Shown one piece after another: positions 1-7,697 of a stretch of 64,000 nt of DNA. The notes under the pieces were generated by a model. It ran no database searches. It was not told where the DNA came from and worked only from the letters and a program-made list of their open reading frames with translations. This stretch comes from Paenibacillus montanisoli. GTDB taxonomy: Bacteria > Bacillota > Bacilli > Paenibacillales > Paenibacillaceae. The stretch lies in the NCBI RefSeq assembly GCF_003268025.1, contig NZ_QLUW01000007.1, positions 62,001 through 126,000 on the forward strand, given 5' to 3'. A program made the position numbers and the translations under genes. How positions within the stretch are numbered: position 1 is the first letter of the stretch; each line of letters begins with the position of its first letter.

Positions 1-1
1 G

Positions 2-370
2 TTTGATCTGGATATTCTGGTCGCGAAGATCGGCGCGCTCATCCGCCGCAAGTATACGTATCAGGAGGATGACAGCCTCCGATTCGTCCATCGGGGCTTG
101 AAATTGAACGTGACCAATTCCACGATGGAATACAAAGGGCAAAACGCGGAGCTAAGCCGGAACGAATTCATCCTGCTGCAGTTAATGATGCGGCATATCG
201 GGAAAATCGTCTCGCGCGAGGATTTGATGCAGGCCCTTTGGAATGAAGATCAGTTCATCGACGACAATACGCTGACCGTGAACGTGAACCGGTTGCGCCG
301 GAAGGTCGCCGATCTCGGCTTGGAAGGGTTCATTGCTACCCGGAAGGGAATGGGGTATCTAGTCGAATGA
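2..370 (+). CDS. OmpR-family response regulator, BceR-type, C-terminal part
   Basis: This is the 3' end of a two-component response regulator; the start lies before the window. The frame is open from base 2 and gives 122 residues. They cover the end of the receiver domain and a full winged-helix DNA-binding domain (KNEF-like 'SRNEFILLQLM', 'DDNTLTVNVNRLRRKV', 'GMGYLVE'). The TGA stop overlaps the ATG of the histidine kinase by 4 nt, so the two are translationally coupled. It closely resembles the complete regulator at 5215-5901. It probably controls the ABC transporter genes facing it, whose upstream region carries a BceR-like box at 4158-4171. Family assignment is strong; the target is inferred. 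Confidence 0.9.
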   Translation, partial: FDLDILVAKIGALIRRKYTYQEDDSLRFVHRGLKLNVTNSTMEYKGQNAELSRNEFILLQLMMRHIGKIVSREDLMQALWNEDQFIDDNTLTVNVNRLRRKVADLGLEGFIATRKGMGYLVE

Positions 371-1359
371 CGTTCCTCCGTTTTCTGGACTATGAGAAGC
401 CTTATATCTATCTGTATCTAGCCGGTTTCCTGATCACCGCGGCAGTCTTCTTTGCGGACAGCGATAGCGGCTTGGCATGGGGGACTTATATTTACGCGTT
501 CACGCTCTCTTCGATTGCGCTGCTTGGTTACTTATGGTTTCGTTATCGGCAAACCGTACATACGGTCCGGCAAATGGACAGCGAGGAATCCGACCCTGCG
601 TCGCTGGAAGGAGAGTTTGCCCGGCAGCACATCGAAGAGCTGAAAAAGCAGCATATCCGCGAAATGAATCGGATTCAGGGCAGGCAGCAGGAGCATGATG
701 ATTTTATCGTTTCTTGGTTCCATGAGATCAAAACGCCGATTGCGGTGCTCCGCTTGCTCCAGCAAACCGAGATCGATGCGGACAGTTTACGGGAAGAGCT
801 TGCGAAGATCGAGCATTACGTCGATCAAGCGCTCTATTACGCCAAGCTCGACAGCTTCAGCCAGGACTACGACATTCAATCCTGCGATGTGATCCGGATT
901 GCACGTGAAATCGTAAAGGCGCATGCGAAAACTTTCTTCTCCAAACGAATCCGCGTAGAGCTGAAAGCAGAGTCGCTTGAGGTGCAAAGCGATCCGAAAT
1001 GGCTGCAGTTTATCGTCAATCAGGTGCTGACGAACAGCCTGAAATATACGGAGCCTGGCGGTCGGATTACCATCTCCGCCATGGAAACGCCGCAAGAGAA
1101 ACAACTGATCATTCGGGATAGCGGGATCGGAATCAGCTCCAAAGACCTGCCGCGCATTTTCAACCGCGGCTTTACCGGCGAAACGGGTCGCACGCATACG
1201 AAGTCGACCGGCATGGGCTTATATTTGGCCCAGCAGCTGTCGAACAAGCTCGGACATTACTTGACATGCACGTCCGAGGTCGGCGTCTATACGGCGTTCA
1301 TCGTTCATTTTCCGAAAGACGACGATCCGTATTTGCGGATTCAGCAAAGAACGCAATGA
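367..1359 (+). CDS. BceS-type intramembrane-sensing histidine kinase
   Basis: A 330-residue sensor kinase with two N-terminal membrane helices (about 14-30 and 42-58) separated by only about a dozen residues. It therefore has almost no extracellular sensor, the hallmark of BceS-like kinases that sense through their partner ABC permease. The H-box is canonical (FHEIKTPI, phospho-His about 119). The N-box (QVLTNSLKYT), G1 (DSGIGIS) and G2 (GMGLYLAQQL) are intact. It starts inside the stop of the upstream regulator. Its stop codon lies in a long inverted repeat shared with the end of the convergent permease gene. Family members respond to cell-wall-active peptides; the actual ligand here is unknown. 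Confidence 0.92.
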   Translation: MTFLRFLDYEKPYIYLYLAGFLITAAVFFADSDSGLAWGTYIYAFTLSSIALLGYLWFRYRQTVHTVRQMDSEESDPASLEGEFARQHIEELKKQHIREMNRIQGRQQEHDDFIVSWFHEIKTPIAVLRLLQQTEIDADSLREELAKIEHYVDQALYYAKLDSFSQDYDIQSCDVIRIAREIVKAHAKTFFSKRIRVELKAESLEVQSDPKWLQFIVNQVLTNSLKYTEPGGRITISAMETPQEKQLIIRDSGIGISSKDLPRIFNRGFTGETGRTHTKSTGMGLYLAQQLSNKLGHYLTCTSEVGVYTAFIVHFPKDDDPYLRIQQRTQ

Positions 1360-1377
1360 CTAGGTCATTGCGTTCTT
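1347..1377. terminator. Perfect 14-bp inverted repeat at convergent gene ends
   Basis: Arms AAGAACGCAATGAC (1347-1360) and its exact complement (1364-1377) are separated by the 3-nt loop TAG. The stop codons of both convergent genes (TGA 1357-1359; TAG on the minus strand at 1362-1360) lie inside the hairpin, so the last codons of each gene form its stem. There is no long T-run on either side. It may be a bidirectional terminator or a barrier to antisense transcription. The structure is certain, the role inferred. Confidence 0.7.
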
Positions 1378-3339
1378 CGGGTTGACGATTTTGTAGTAAA
1401 TGCTGACCGAGGACAAGTAAAACAGGAAGTAAATTAAGAAATACAAGATCAGTACCGCCGAAATAATCGACCTAAGCTGAGAGAAATCCTTGACCTCCCG
1501 CAAGGTCGGATAGTACGTAATAAACCAGCTGTGCAGCATGCCCAGAACCAGCGGCGGGAAGAACACGAACAGCAATTGTTTGCGAATGACTCGTTTCATA
1601 ACCCCGTCGCCGACGCCGATTTTGCGCAAAATCGCGTACTGACCTTGCTGCTCCGTTGCTTCGCGCAGCTGCTTGAAGTAAATGATGCTTCCTAAGGCGA
1701 ACAACGCGATGACGGCGAGAAAAGAGGCCGAGAAGAGCAGCAGCGACGAGCCTTCGATTTGAATCGAATACAGATCGGCGAACGCGGCGAAGTAAACGCC
1801 AGGCGTTGTCGCGACAAGGGCCTGCACGCCCCGCGCCAAGGCGTTAGCGTTCTTGGCGTCCTCGATTTGATAAACGTCGAACGAGACCAGCGCTGCTGGT
1901 TGCTTCAAGCCGTCGAAGGCTTCATCGGAAACAACAAGGATGGCTATTTTTTGGCTGGCTTCGCCTTGGCCGTCCGTAGCCATGCTCAGCAGCGTATAGT
2001 CCTTCTTCTCGGCGAGCCGGAATGTCGCATTCTTCGCATCATCCTTCACCTTAACCGTAAATTCCGGCTGTTCGCCGCCCTCATACTTGACCGGGTCGGG
2101 GATTCCTTTCGAGAGGACAACCGCCTCTTGCCCCTGCAAGTCGACTTGCTGATCGTCACCGCGAAGCTTTACGATCCGATTAAAGTCCGACTCCGGAAAC
2201 AGAAACAGCTCATCCGTAAAATATTTCGGCTCTCCGAAAGCGATCCCCCGGTCCGAAACAGCCGCGGCCCGCAGCCCTGTGATCGTTTCATGGGCGGTAA
2301 TCGGATGCTTGGTCTGGATCAGCTGCTCAACGTGTTTCAAGGTTTGCGCATCCGGAGAGGAGAACGCGAGATGGTTCGGAAATTCTCGCTTCACCGCATC
2401 GAATTGCACCGCATAGTTGATCGACACGAAGCCGACAAGAAACATGAGTATGGCGCTGAACAAGGAAATGAACGTCAGATTGAGCGCATTGCCGCGAATG
2501 GAAAACCGCAGCGCGGAAATCCAAAGCGACCGATCGCCAGCGTAATAGCCATTTCCCCGGCTCATCCGCTGCAGCGTCCAGCCTAGAAATTGCCGGAAAA
2601 ACAAATACGTTCCGCCGATCACGCCGACCGTGGCCGCAATAAAGCTGGCCATGAAGTTGTCCTTCCAGATGACCTGATCTCCCGTCTTATAGATGAGGAA
2701 GAAGGCCTCGCCAAGCAGCAGAACGGCTAACGTCGCGAGCCATGCGGAGAACCGGAGCGGCTTGTCCGTTTTCGCCTTGGCATGAAACAGCTCGACCAAC
2801 TGAACCCGGCGCACGCTCAGGTAGCTTTGCACACTAATGATGACGGTGAGCAAGGCGAATAAACCGATGGTTTGCCCCGCGGCTTCGATCGGGAACGATA
2901 ACGAAATCGCCTTATCGTATTGCATCAGATTCATGAGCAGCATACCGAAAAATTTCGACAGCAGCCCGCCGACCAGCATCCCTCCAACAAGCGAAACCGC
3001 GCTGAGGAACAGCGTTTCGAGGAAGACCATCCAAGCGACCTGCCGTTCGTTTAACCCGAAGAGCAAATACATCCCGAATTCCTTCTTGCGCTGCTTCATA
3101 AAGAACGAGTTGGCATAGAGAATGAAGAAAATGATGAACAGGAATACGACGACGGACGCGACCGATACGCCGAGCTGATAGTTCTGTTTATTTTTGATGG
3201 CGGCCAGAACGTCGTCGTTGAACATCAAGGACGAGAACGTGAAATGAATGATGACCCCGATGAGCATGGAAACGAAGTAGATCGTATACAGCCGGAAGTT
3301 CCGTTTCATGTTGCGCCAGGATAGATCGAGCAAGCTCAT
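1360..3339 (-). CDS. BceB-type ABC transporter permease
   Basis: A 659-residue FtsX/MacB-superfamily permease of the BceB class. It has about ten predicted membrane helices and a large hydrophilic, presumably extracellular, domain (about residues 310-520) between two blocks of helices, the arrangement used for peptide recognition in this class. The motif 'MKQRKKEFGMYLLFGLNERQ' follows the second helix, as in BceB/YtsD/YxdM proteins. Its start overlaps the ATPase gene by 4 nt. With the ATPase it should form a transporter that frees cell-wall precursors from antimicrobial peptides and signals to the cognate kinase. The gene faces the regulator/kinase pair instead of following it. Confidence 0.9.
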   Translation of the reverse strand: MSLLDLSWRNMKRNFRLYTIYFVSMLIGVIIHFTFSSLMFNDDVLAAIKNKQNYQLGVSVASVVVFLFIIFFILYANSFFMKQRKKEFGMYLLFGLNERQVAWMVFLETLFLSAVSLVGGMLVGGLLSKFFGMLLMNLMQYDKAISLSFPIEAAGQTIGLFALLTVIISVQSYLSVRRVQLVELFHAKAKTDKPLRFSAWLATLAVLLLGEAFFLIYKTGDQVIWKDNFMASFIAATVGVIGGTYLFFRQFLGWTLQRMSRGNGYYAGDRSLWISALRFSIRGNALNLTFISLFSAILMFLVGFVSINYAVQFDAVKREFPNHLAFSSPDAQTLKHVEQLIQTKHPITAHETITGLRAAAVSDRGIAFGEPKYFTDELFLFPESDFNRIVKLRGDDQQVDLQGQEAVVLSKGIPDPVKYEGGEQPEFTVKVKDDAKNATFRLAEKKDYTLLSMATDGQGEASQKIAILVVSDEAFDGLKQPAALVSFDVYQIEDAKNANALARGVQALVATTPGVYFAAFADLYSIQIEGSSLLLFSASFLAVIALFALGSIIYFKQLREATEQQGQYAILRKIGVGDGVMKRVIRKQLLFVFFPPLVLGMLHSWFITYYPTLREVKDFSQLRSIISAVLILYFLIYFLFYLSSVSIYYKIVNPKNAMT

Positions 3340-4082
3340 AGCCGGTCGCCCCCTATGGCGCTTTGGATCGTCAGGATGCGATCAAAGAATTGCTTCTCCG
3401 TTTGCTCGCCCCTGAACAGCTCGTTCACGAGCTTTCCGTCCCGGAGAAACACCACGCGCCGGCAGTAGCTCGCGGCATACGGGTCGTGGGTAATCATCAG
3501 CACCGTGGTCTGAAAGGTTTGATTGAGCAGTTGCATCTGTTCAAGCAGCTGGGTGGCGGAGCGGGAATCGAGCGCACCCGTCGGCTCATCGGCAAACACG
3601 ATGGCCGGGTTCGTAATGAGCGCCCGCGCAGCAGCCGTGCGCTGCTTCTGTCCGCCGGAAATTTCCGATGGATACTGGTGCAGGATCGACCCGATATTCA
3701 GCGCTTCGACCAGCCTCGCCAATCGCTGCTCCATTTCGGCGACCGGCGTTTTTTGCAGCGACAGCGGCAGCAGAATATTTTCTTTCACCGTTAACGTATC
3801 CAGCAGGTTGTAATCTTGAAACAGAAATCCCATCCGTTTCTGACGGAATTCCCGCAGTGCTTTCTTCTTCAAGTCGAGCAGCGATTGCCCCTCGATCCAT
3901 ACCTCCCCGCCGCCAAAGGTGTCGATTGTGGAGAGGGTGTTCAATAGGGTCGTTTTCCCGGAGCCGGAAGGGCCCATAATCGCGGTAAATTCGCCTTGTT
4001 CGACGGTAAGATCGATATTTTTTAAAACGGGCGTTTTTCCGTATGATTTCGATAAATTCTTGGTTTGAATGATAGCAGTCAT
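3336..4082 (-). CDS. BceA-type ABC transporter ATP-binding protein
   Basis: A 248-residue ATPase with Walker A (GPSGSGKTTLLN), Q-loop (FLFQDYNLLD), signature (ISGGQKQR) and Walker B plus catalytic Glu (VFADEPTGALD), all intact. Start: the ATG at 4082 has an AAGGGGG ribosome site 7-9 nt upstream and gives MTAIIQTKNLSKSYG, the usual family N-terminus. A longer reading from 4148 is less likely. The minus-strand upstream region has a possible -10 (TATAGT, 4112-4107) and a BceR-like inverted repeat at 4158-4171. It is the energy-coupling partner of the permease at 1360-3339. Confidence 0.93.
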   Translation of the reverse strand: MTAIIQTKNLSKSYGKTPVLKNIDLTVEQGEFTAIMGPSGSGKTTLLNTLSTIDTFGGGEVWIEGQSLLDLKKKALREFRQKRMGFLFQDYNLLDTLTVKENILLPLSLQKTPVAEMEQRLARLVEALNIGSILHQYPSEISGGQKQRTAAARALITNPAIVFADEPTGALDSRSATQLLEQMQLLNQTFQTTVLMITHDPYAASYCRRVVFLRDGKLVNELFRGEQTEKQFFDRILTIQSAIGGDRL

Positions 4083-4157
4083 CGATTTCTTCCCCCTTAT
4101 ACCCCTACTATACGGCTTCATGCGCAACGCCAACCATCGAAGTAACAACGTCTAAAG

Positions 4158-4171
4158 TGACATTTTTGTCA
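4158..4171 (-). promoter_or_regulatory. BceR-type operator candidate
   Basis: TGACA-TTTT-TGTCA is a perfect 5-4-5 inverted repeat. It matches the TnACA-N4-TGTnA layout described for BceR-like regulators, with C in place of the consensus A near the end. It lies about 76 bases upstream of the ABC ATPase start and roughly 60-70 bases upstream of a likely start site, a normal activator position. It lies between divergent genes and could also affect the DinB gene. Confidence 0.55.
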
Positions 4172-4247
4172 TGTCGAGAGTGGATTATACGCGGTATACT
4201 TGAGCTTGAAGCAAGACCAATCGGAGCTATAACGGAGGGATGTCAGA

Positions 4248-4706
4248 ATGAAAACGATCAAGCGTATGATGGAGCATCAATTGTGGGCGAACCGGGAGCT
4301 GCTATCCGGGGTGCGTGAAAGCGGGAAAGACAATCGGGAAGCGCTAAAGCTGCTGCGGCATATCGCGGTTGCGGAGCAGGTATGGATCACGCGGCTGAGC
4401 GGCGAAAGCAGCGGCAAGCTTCAGCTTTGGACCGATGACGCCGAGCTTGCTTCGCTCACGGAGCTCATCGCCAGCAACGAGAGTCGTTACGCCGCGTTTA
4501 TGGATGGGTTGACCGAGGAGCGGTTGGACGATATCGTCACCTATGCGAACCAGAGCGGCACGGTGTTCCATACGTCCATTCGGGACATTCTGACGCACGT
4601 TGCCCTGCACGGCCAATACCACCGCGGGCAGATCAATCGCGTTTTACGCGAAGCGTCGGGCGAGCCGAAGGCGCTGGACTTTATTTTATATGCGAGGTTG
4701 TCCTAA
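4248..4706 (+). CDS. DinB-family metal-dependent enzyme
   Basis: A 152-residue four-helix-bundle protein of the DinB/YfiT superfamily. The metal-binding His pattern is present: His38 (LLRHIAVAEQ) and the C-terminal HxxxH in 'HVALHGQYHRGQI' (His121, His125). Superfamily members include bacillithiol-dependent transferases and DNA-damage-inducible proteins of unknown activity; the substrate cannot be read here. The start has a clear AACGGAGGG site. It stands alone between the two Bce modules and shares a bidirectional terminator with the convergent small gene. A broken relative lies at 60079-60275. Confidence 0.85.
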   Translation: MKTIKRMMEHQLWANRELLSGVRESGKDNREALKLLRHIAVAEQVWITRLSGESSGKLQLWTDDAELASLTELIASNESRYAAFMDGLTEERLDDIVTYANQSGTVFHTSIRDILTHVALHGQYHRGQINRVLREASGEPKALDFILYARLS

Positions 4707-4715
4707 AAGCCAACA

Positions 4716-4755
4716 AACAAAGCGCGGTGAGTGTGCAGAACCACCGCGCTTTGTT
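4716..4755. terminator. Bidirectional intrinsic terminator
   Basis: A perfect 14-bp stem (AACAAAGCGCGGTG and its complement) with a 12-nt loop, T-rich on the plus side and A-rich on the other. It separates the DinB gene from the convergent small gene at 4768-5049 and should serve both. Confidence 0.85.
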
Positions 4756-4767
4756 TTTATATCTTCT

Positions 4768-5049
4768 TCAGAAAAGGGTAGGAATAGGGGGGCACGCTAC
4801 GGCGTCGATAAATCTCTGGTCGATGCCATAGAAGTACCAGTAGGATCCGCTCCATCTGAACCCGGCAACGCCATCCGCGTCGACATAAGTCGGGTAGAAC
4901 CAGAAGTTTTCGCCCGACCTAAGCCAAATATAGGTGTACTCGTATATGCAGTCGACGATATAGGATACTGCGGGTTTCGGCGGGATGTATGCCGGAGGAG
5001 GAGATGGCGGCGGCGGTCTCTTTGGTCCTTCAAATCTGGATGGATACAT
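4768..5049 (-). CDS. Small aromatic-rich protein with FWFYP motif (copy A)
   Basis: A 93-residue protein of unknown function. Residues 7-25 are proline-rich (PKRPPPPSPPPAYIPPKP), followed by a compact aromatic domain with YTYIWLRSG, FWFYP, GFRW and IDAVACPP. It has no signal peptide and no membrane helix. The same motifs in the same order occur in the protein at 18147-18440, so the two are paralogues. The ATG has an AGGAG site 8 nt upstream. The tyrosine/tryptophan/proline composition would suit a spore-coat or surface protein, but that is only a guess. It is monocistronic and ends at a shared terminator. Confidence 0.75.
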   Translation of the reverse strand: MYPSRFEGPKRPPPPSPPPAYIPPKPAVSYIVDCIYEYTYIWLRSGENFWFYPTYVDADGVAGFRWSGSYWYFYGIDQRFIDAVACPPIPTLF

Positions 5050-5153
5050 GACATCACTCCTAGCGGAAGATATTCATGGTGAAACAGCAGGCGTACCTTA
5101 TGGTACGTAGGTGAATGACCATTTGATTGGACGTATGCCTACGCGGGACCGTT

Positions 5154-5181
5154 TTGCGCGGCTAATCGCCCATGATATGAT
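5154..5181 (+). promoter_or_regulatory. Possible promoter of the second Bce regulator gene
   Basis: TTGCGC, 16 nt, TATGAT, ending about 33 bases before the regulator's ATG. The -10 is good and the -35 weak, so this is a tentative sigma-A-type promoter. Confidence 0.35.
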
Positions 5182-5214
5182 GTTGGTAATACTTGGACTC
5201 GAAAGGACCGGCCC

Positions 5215-5901
5215 ATGACCAAGATCGTTCTGATCGAAGATAACGAACAGCTGCAAAAATACATCTGCGAATACCTGAGCGCCTACGGCTTTGAACCGCA
5301 TGTGCTGACGGATTACGATGCCGTGCTGGAGACGATCGATGCGATTGCGCCAAAGCTGATCCTGTTGGACATTACGCTGCCGAAATTCGACGGCTTTTAC
5401 TTTCTCAAGCTGATCCGGAAGCGGTTCACGACCCCGATTATCGTCATATCGGCGCGCAGCGAGGAAAGCGAGCAAATCCGGGGCATCGACATGGGCGCGG
5501 ATGACTATGTGACCAAACCGTTTGCGATCGGCGTTCTGGTGGCGAAGATCAACGCGGTCTTGCGAAGATCGGACCAGGCCGCGAACGAGATCGTCTCCGG
5601 TCCGCTCGTGCTCTGCAGCGATACGATGAAGGTACGGGTCAAGGAAGGCCTGTCCGCGGAGCTGTCGAAGAATGAATTCCGCGTGCTGCGCCTGCTCTTG
5701 CGAAACGCCTCGCAAATTGTCAGCCGCGAGCAGCTGCTGGAGGAGTTGTGGGACGACACGAGCTTCGTAGACGACAACACGCTGACCGTCAACATGACCC
5801 GCGTCAAAAAGAAGCTCGCCGAGCTCGGACTCGGCAACGCGATCCAAACGAAGAGAGGCGTCGGCTATGTTCTTGATACGGCTCATTCTCCGGACGCTTG
5901 A
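5215..5901 (+). CDS. OmpR-family response regulator, BceR-type
   Basis: A complete 228-residue regulator. The receiver domain (1-120) has acidic pocket IEDN, phospho-acceptor Asp52 (LLDITLPKFDG) and Lys101 (VTKPF). The C-terminal winged helix (130-226) has 'KNEFRVLRLLL', 'DDNTLTVNMTRVKKKL' and 'GVGYVLD'. It is the closest relative in the window of the truncated regulator at 2-370. The kinase gene starts 35 nt before its end, so the two overlap and are coupled. It is expected to activate the ABC genes just downstream in response to a cell-envelope-active peptide; the inducer is unknown. Confidence 0.95.
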   Translation: MTKIVLIEDNEQLQKYICEYLSAYGFEPHVLTDYDAVLETIDAIAPKLILLDITLPKFDGFYFLKLIRKRFTTPIIVISARSEESEQIRGIDMGADDYVTKPFAIGVLVAKINAVLRRSDQAANEIVSGPLVLCSDTMKVRVKEGLSAELSKNEFRVLRLLLRNASQIVSREQLLEELWDDTSFVDDNTLTVNMTRVKKKLAELGLGNAIQTKRGVGYVLDTAHSPDA

Positions 5902-6865
5902 TAGCGAACGGAAGGCGCTGGCCGTCTATCTGTTAAATGCGGCGCTCTTGATTCTGATCTTCAACTTAATGCTGGATACCGTTAGCATCGTGTATCCCGT
6001 CTGCGTGAGCTTGGCGGTCTTCATCGTCTACTTCGCCCGGAAAGCTTACGCGCTGCATGGCTTCCTTGAATCGCTTGATGAGGCCAAAGCGCCGGGCGAC
6101 TACACTTATGCCGCCGAGAGCGCCAAGGAACGGCAGGTGTTTGCCGCCATCGAAGACATCCATGCGGCTTACCATGATAAGCTTGCGGCCCTGCACGACA
6201 AGCTGGAAGGGCGCAATTCGCTGTTCTCGCAGTTCGTGCACAATATGAAGTCTTCGCTGGCCGTGATCGAGCTTGCGAGCGCGAAAACATCCCTCGACGC
6301 GATGAGCGATATCGCCCTGGAGAACGAGAAGCTGAAAGCCAATATGGAACAGGTGCTGAACCTGCTGCGGCTGGATGAATTCTCGAACGATTACGTGCCG
6401 GAGCGGGTCGATCTGATGGAGCTCGTCCAAGCGGTCATCAACGACAATCGCCGCGCGTTTATCTATGCCGGCGTGTACCCGAAGCTAAACGGCAAGCCCG
6501 CCGATGTCTATACGGACCGCAAATGGTGCGCGTACATGCTTGATCAGATCGTAACGAATGCCATCAAGTATAGCGGGGCGGGAAAAAGCGTATACTTCGA
6601 GATTGAGAGCGGGCCCGGGGATAACCGTGTCTCCGTGCGGATCCGAGATGAAGGCGAAGGCATCGACCCGGAAGATATGCCGCGGGTGTTCGAGCTGTTC
6701 TTCACAGGCAGGAACGGCCGCGCCAACAAGAACGCAACGGGCATCGGATTAGCGATGGTCAAGCATATCGCGAAGCGGCTGGGGCATGAGGTCAGCTTGA
6801 CGTCCGCCTTCGGCGAAGGCACCTGCGTAACCGTTTCTTTCCTTTCAAAATTGAAAGCTTACTGA
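5867..6865 (+). CDS. BceS-type histidine kinase with an unusual H-box
   Basis: A 332-residue kinase with two closely spaced N-terminal helices (about 18-36 and 41-57) and no real extracellular loop, as in intramembrane-sensing kinases. The phosphoacceptor box reads FVHNMKSSLAVIE (His125) in place of the usual H-E/Q-I-K-T-P. The proline is absent and the acidic residue after His is Asn. The N-box (MLDQIVTNAIKYS), G1 (DEGEGIDPEDMP) and G2 (GIGLAMVKHIA) look functional. It starts inside the regulator gene with an AGAGG-like site. A terminator follows before the ABC genes, so transporter levels may be set separately. Confidence 0.9.
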   Translation: MFLIRLILRTLDSERKALAVYLLNAALLILIFNLMLDTVSIVYPVCVSLAVFIVYFARKAYALHGFLESLDEAKAPGDYTYAAESAKERQVFAAIEDIHAAYHDKLAALHDKLEGRNSLFSQFVHNMKSSLAVIELASAKTSLDAMSDIALENEKLKANMEQVLNLLRLDEFSNDYVPERVDLMELVQAVINDNRRAFIYAGVYPKLNGKPADVYTDRKWCAYMLDQIVTNAIKYSGAGKSVYFEIESGPGDNRVSVRIRDEGEGIDPEDMPRVFELFFTGRNGRANKNATGIGLAMVKHIAKRLGHEVSLTSAFGEGTCVTVSFLSKLKAY

Positions 6866-6868
6866 AAG

Positions 6869-6899
6869 CCGAATCCATTTGAGCGATTCGGTTTTTTTT
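6869..6899 (+). terminator. Intrinsic terminator between kinase and ABC genes
   Basis: A 7-bp stem CCGAATC/GATTCGG followed by eight T residues. It would stop most transcription from the regulator/kinase pair. The ABC genes beginning at 6936 therefore need read-through or a promoter in the short gap. Confidence 0.8.
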
Positions 6900-6935
6900 C
6901 TATGATTAGAGCAGAAATGGAGGAGAGCGAAACCA

Positions 6936-7697
6936 ATGAGCGACATCATACAAGTGGATCGCCTATCGAAGATTTACCGGTCGTTTAAAGGCGCGAAGGA
7001 AGTCAAAGCGCTGGATAATATCAGCTTCACCGCCGCGAAAGGCGATTTCATCGGCATCATGGGGCCGAGCGGCAGCGGCAAAACGTCGCTGCTCAACGTG
7101 CTCTCCGGCGTGGACACAGCCACGTCCGGCGAGGTGACGATCGACGGGAAGTCGATCGCGAAGCTGACGAAGGACGATCTGGCGTTGTTCAGGCGCCGGC
7201 AGATCGGCTATATTTTTCAAGATTTCAATCTGCTGGACAGCTTGACGCTCAAGGAGAATATCGCGCTGCCGCTCATTCTCGACCATGTGCCGGCGCAGCA
7301 GATCGAAAGCCGCGTGGACGACATGATGTCGTTCTTCGGCATTGCGGACCTTGCCGGCAAGTATCAGTACCATGTGTCGGGCGGACAGAAGCAGCGCGTC
7401 GCGGCAGCCAGGGCGTTGATTCCCGAACCGGCCGTCGTCTTCGCGGACGAGCCGACCGGCAATCTGGACTCCAAGTCGGCGTCCGATATTATGGATATGC
7501 TGACGCAGATGAACGAGCAGCGTGCCAGTACCATCCTGATGGTGACCCATGACGCCTTTGCCGCTTCCTACTGCAAACGGATTATCTTTATTAAAGACGG
7601 CCAAATTAACCTGCAAATCCAGCGGGCGGGGGACCGGAAGGCGTTCTTCGACAAGATTCTGGAGATTCTAAGCGTAATGAGAGGCGATGCCCAGTGA
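6936..7697 (+). CDS. BceA-type ABC transporter ATP-binding protein
   Basis: A 253-residue ATPase with Walker A (GPSGSGKTSLLN), Q-loop (YIFQDFNLLD), signature (VSGGQKQR), Walker B and catalytic Glu (VFADEPTGNLD) and H-loop (VTHD). A GGAGGAGA site precedes the ATG. It overlaps the permease start (GTG/TGA, 4 nt). It is a paralogue of the ATPase at 3336-4082 and the energy module of the second Bce-type transporter. Confidence 0.93.
   Translation: MSDIIQVDRLSKIYRSFKGAKEVKALDNISFTAAKGDFIGIMGPSGSGKTSLLNVLSGVDTATSGEVTIDGKSIAKLTKDDLALFRRRQIGYIFQDFNLLDSLTLKENIALPLILDHVPAQQIESRVDDMMSFFGIADLAGKYQYHVSGGQKQRVAAARALIPEPAVVFADEPTGNLDSKSASDIMDMLTQMNEQRASTILMVTHDAFAASYCKRIIFIKDGQINLQIQRAGDRKAFFDKILEILSVMRGDAQ

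Noticed and set aside
1759..2586. A 275-codon frame antisense to the first Bce permease
   Set aside because: Composition of a shadow frame (Arg/His/Gln-rich); the permease on the other strand is clear.
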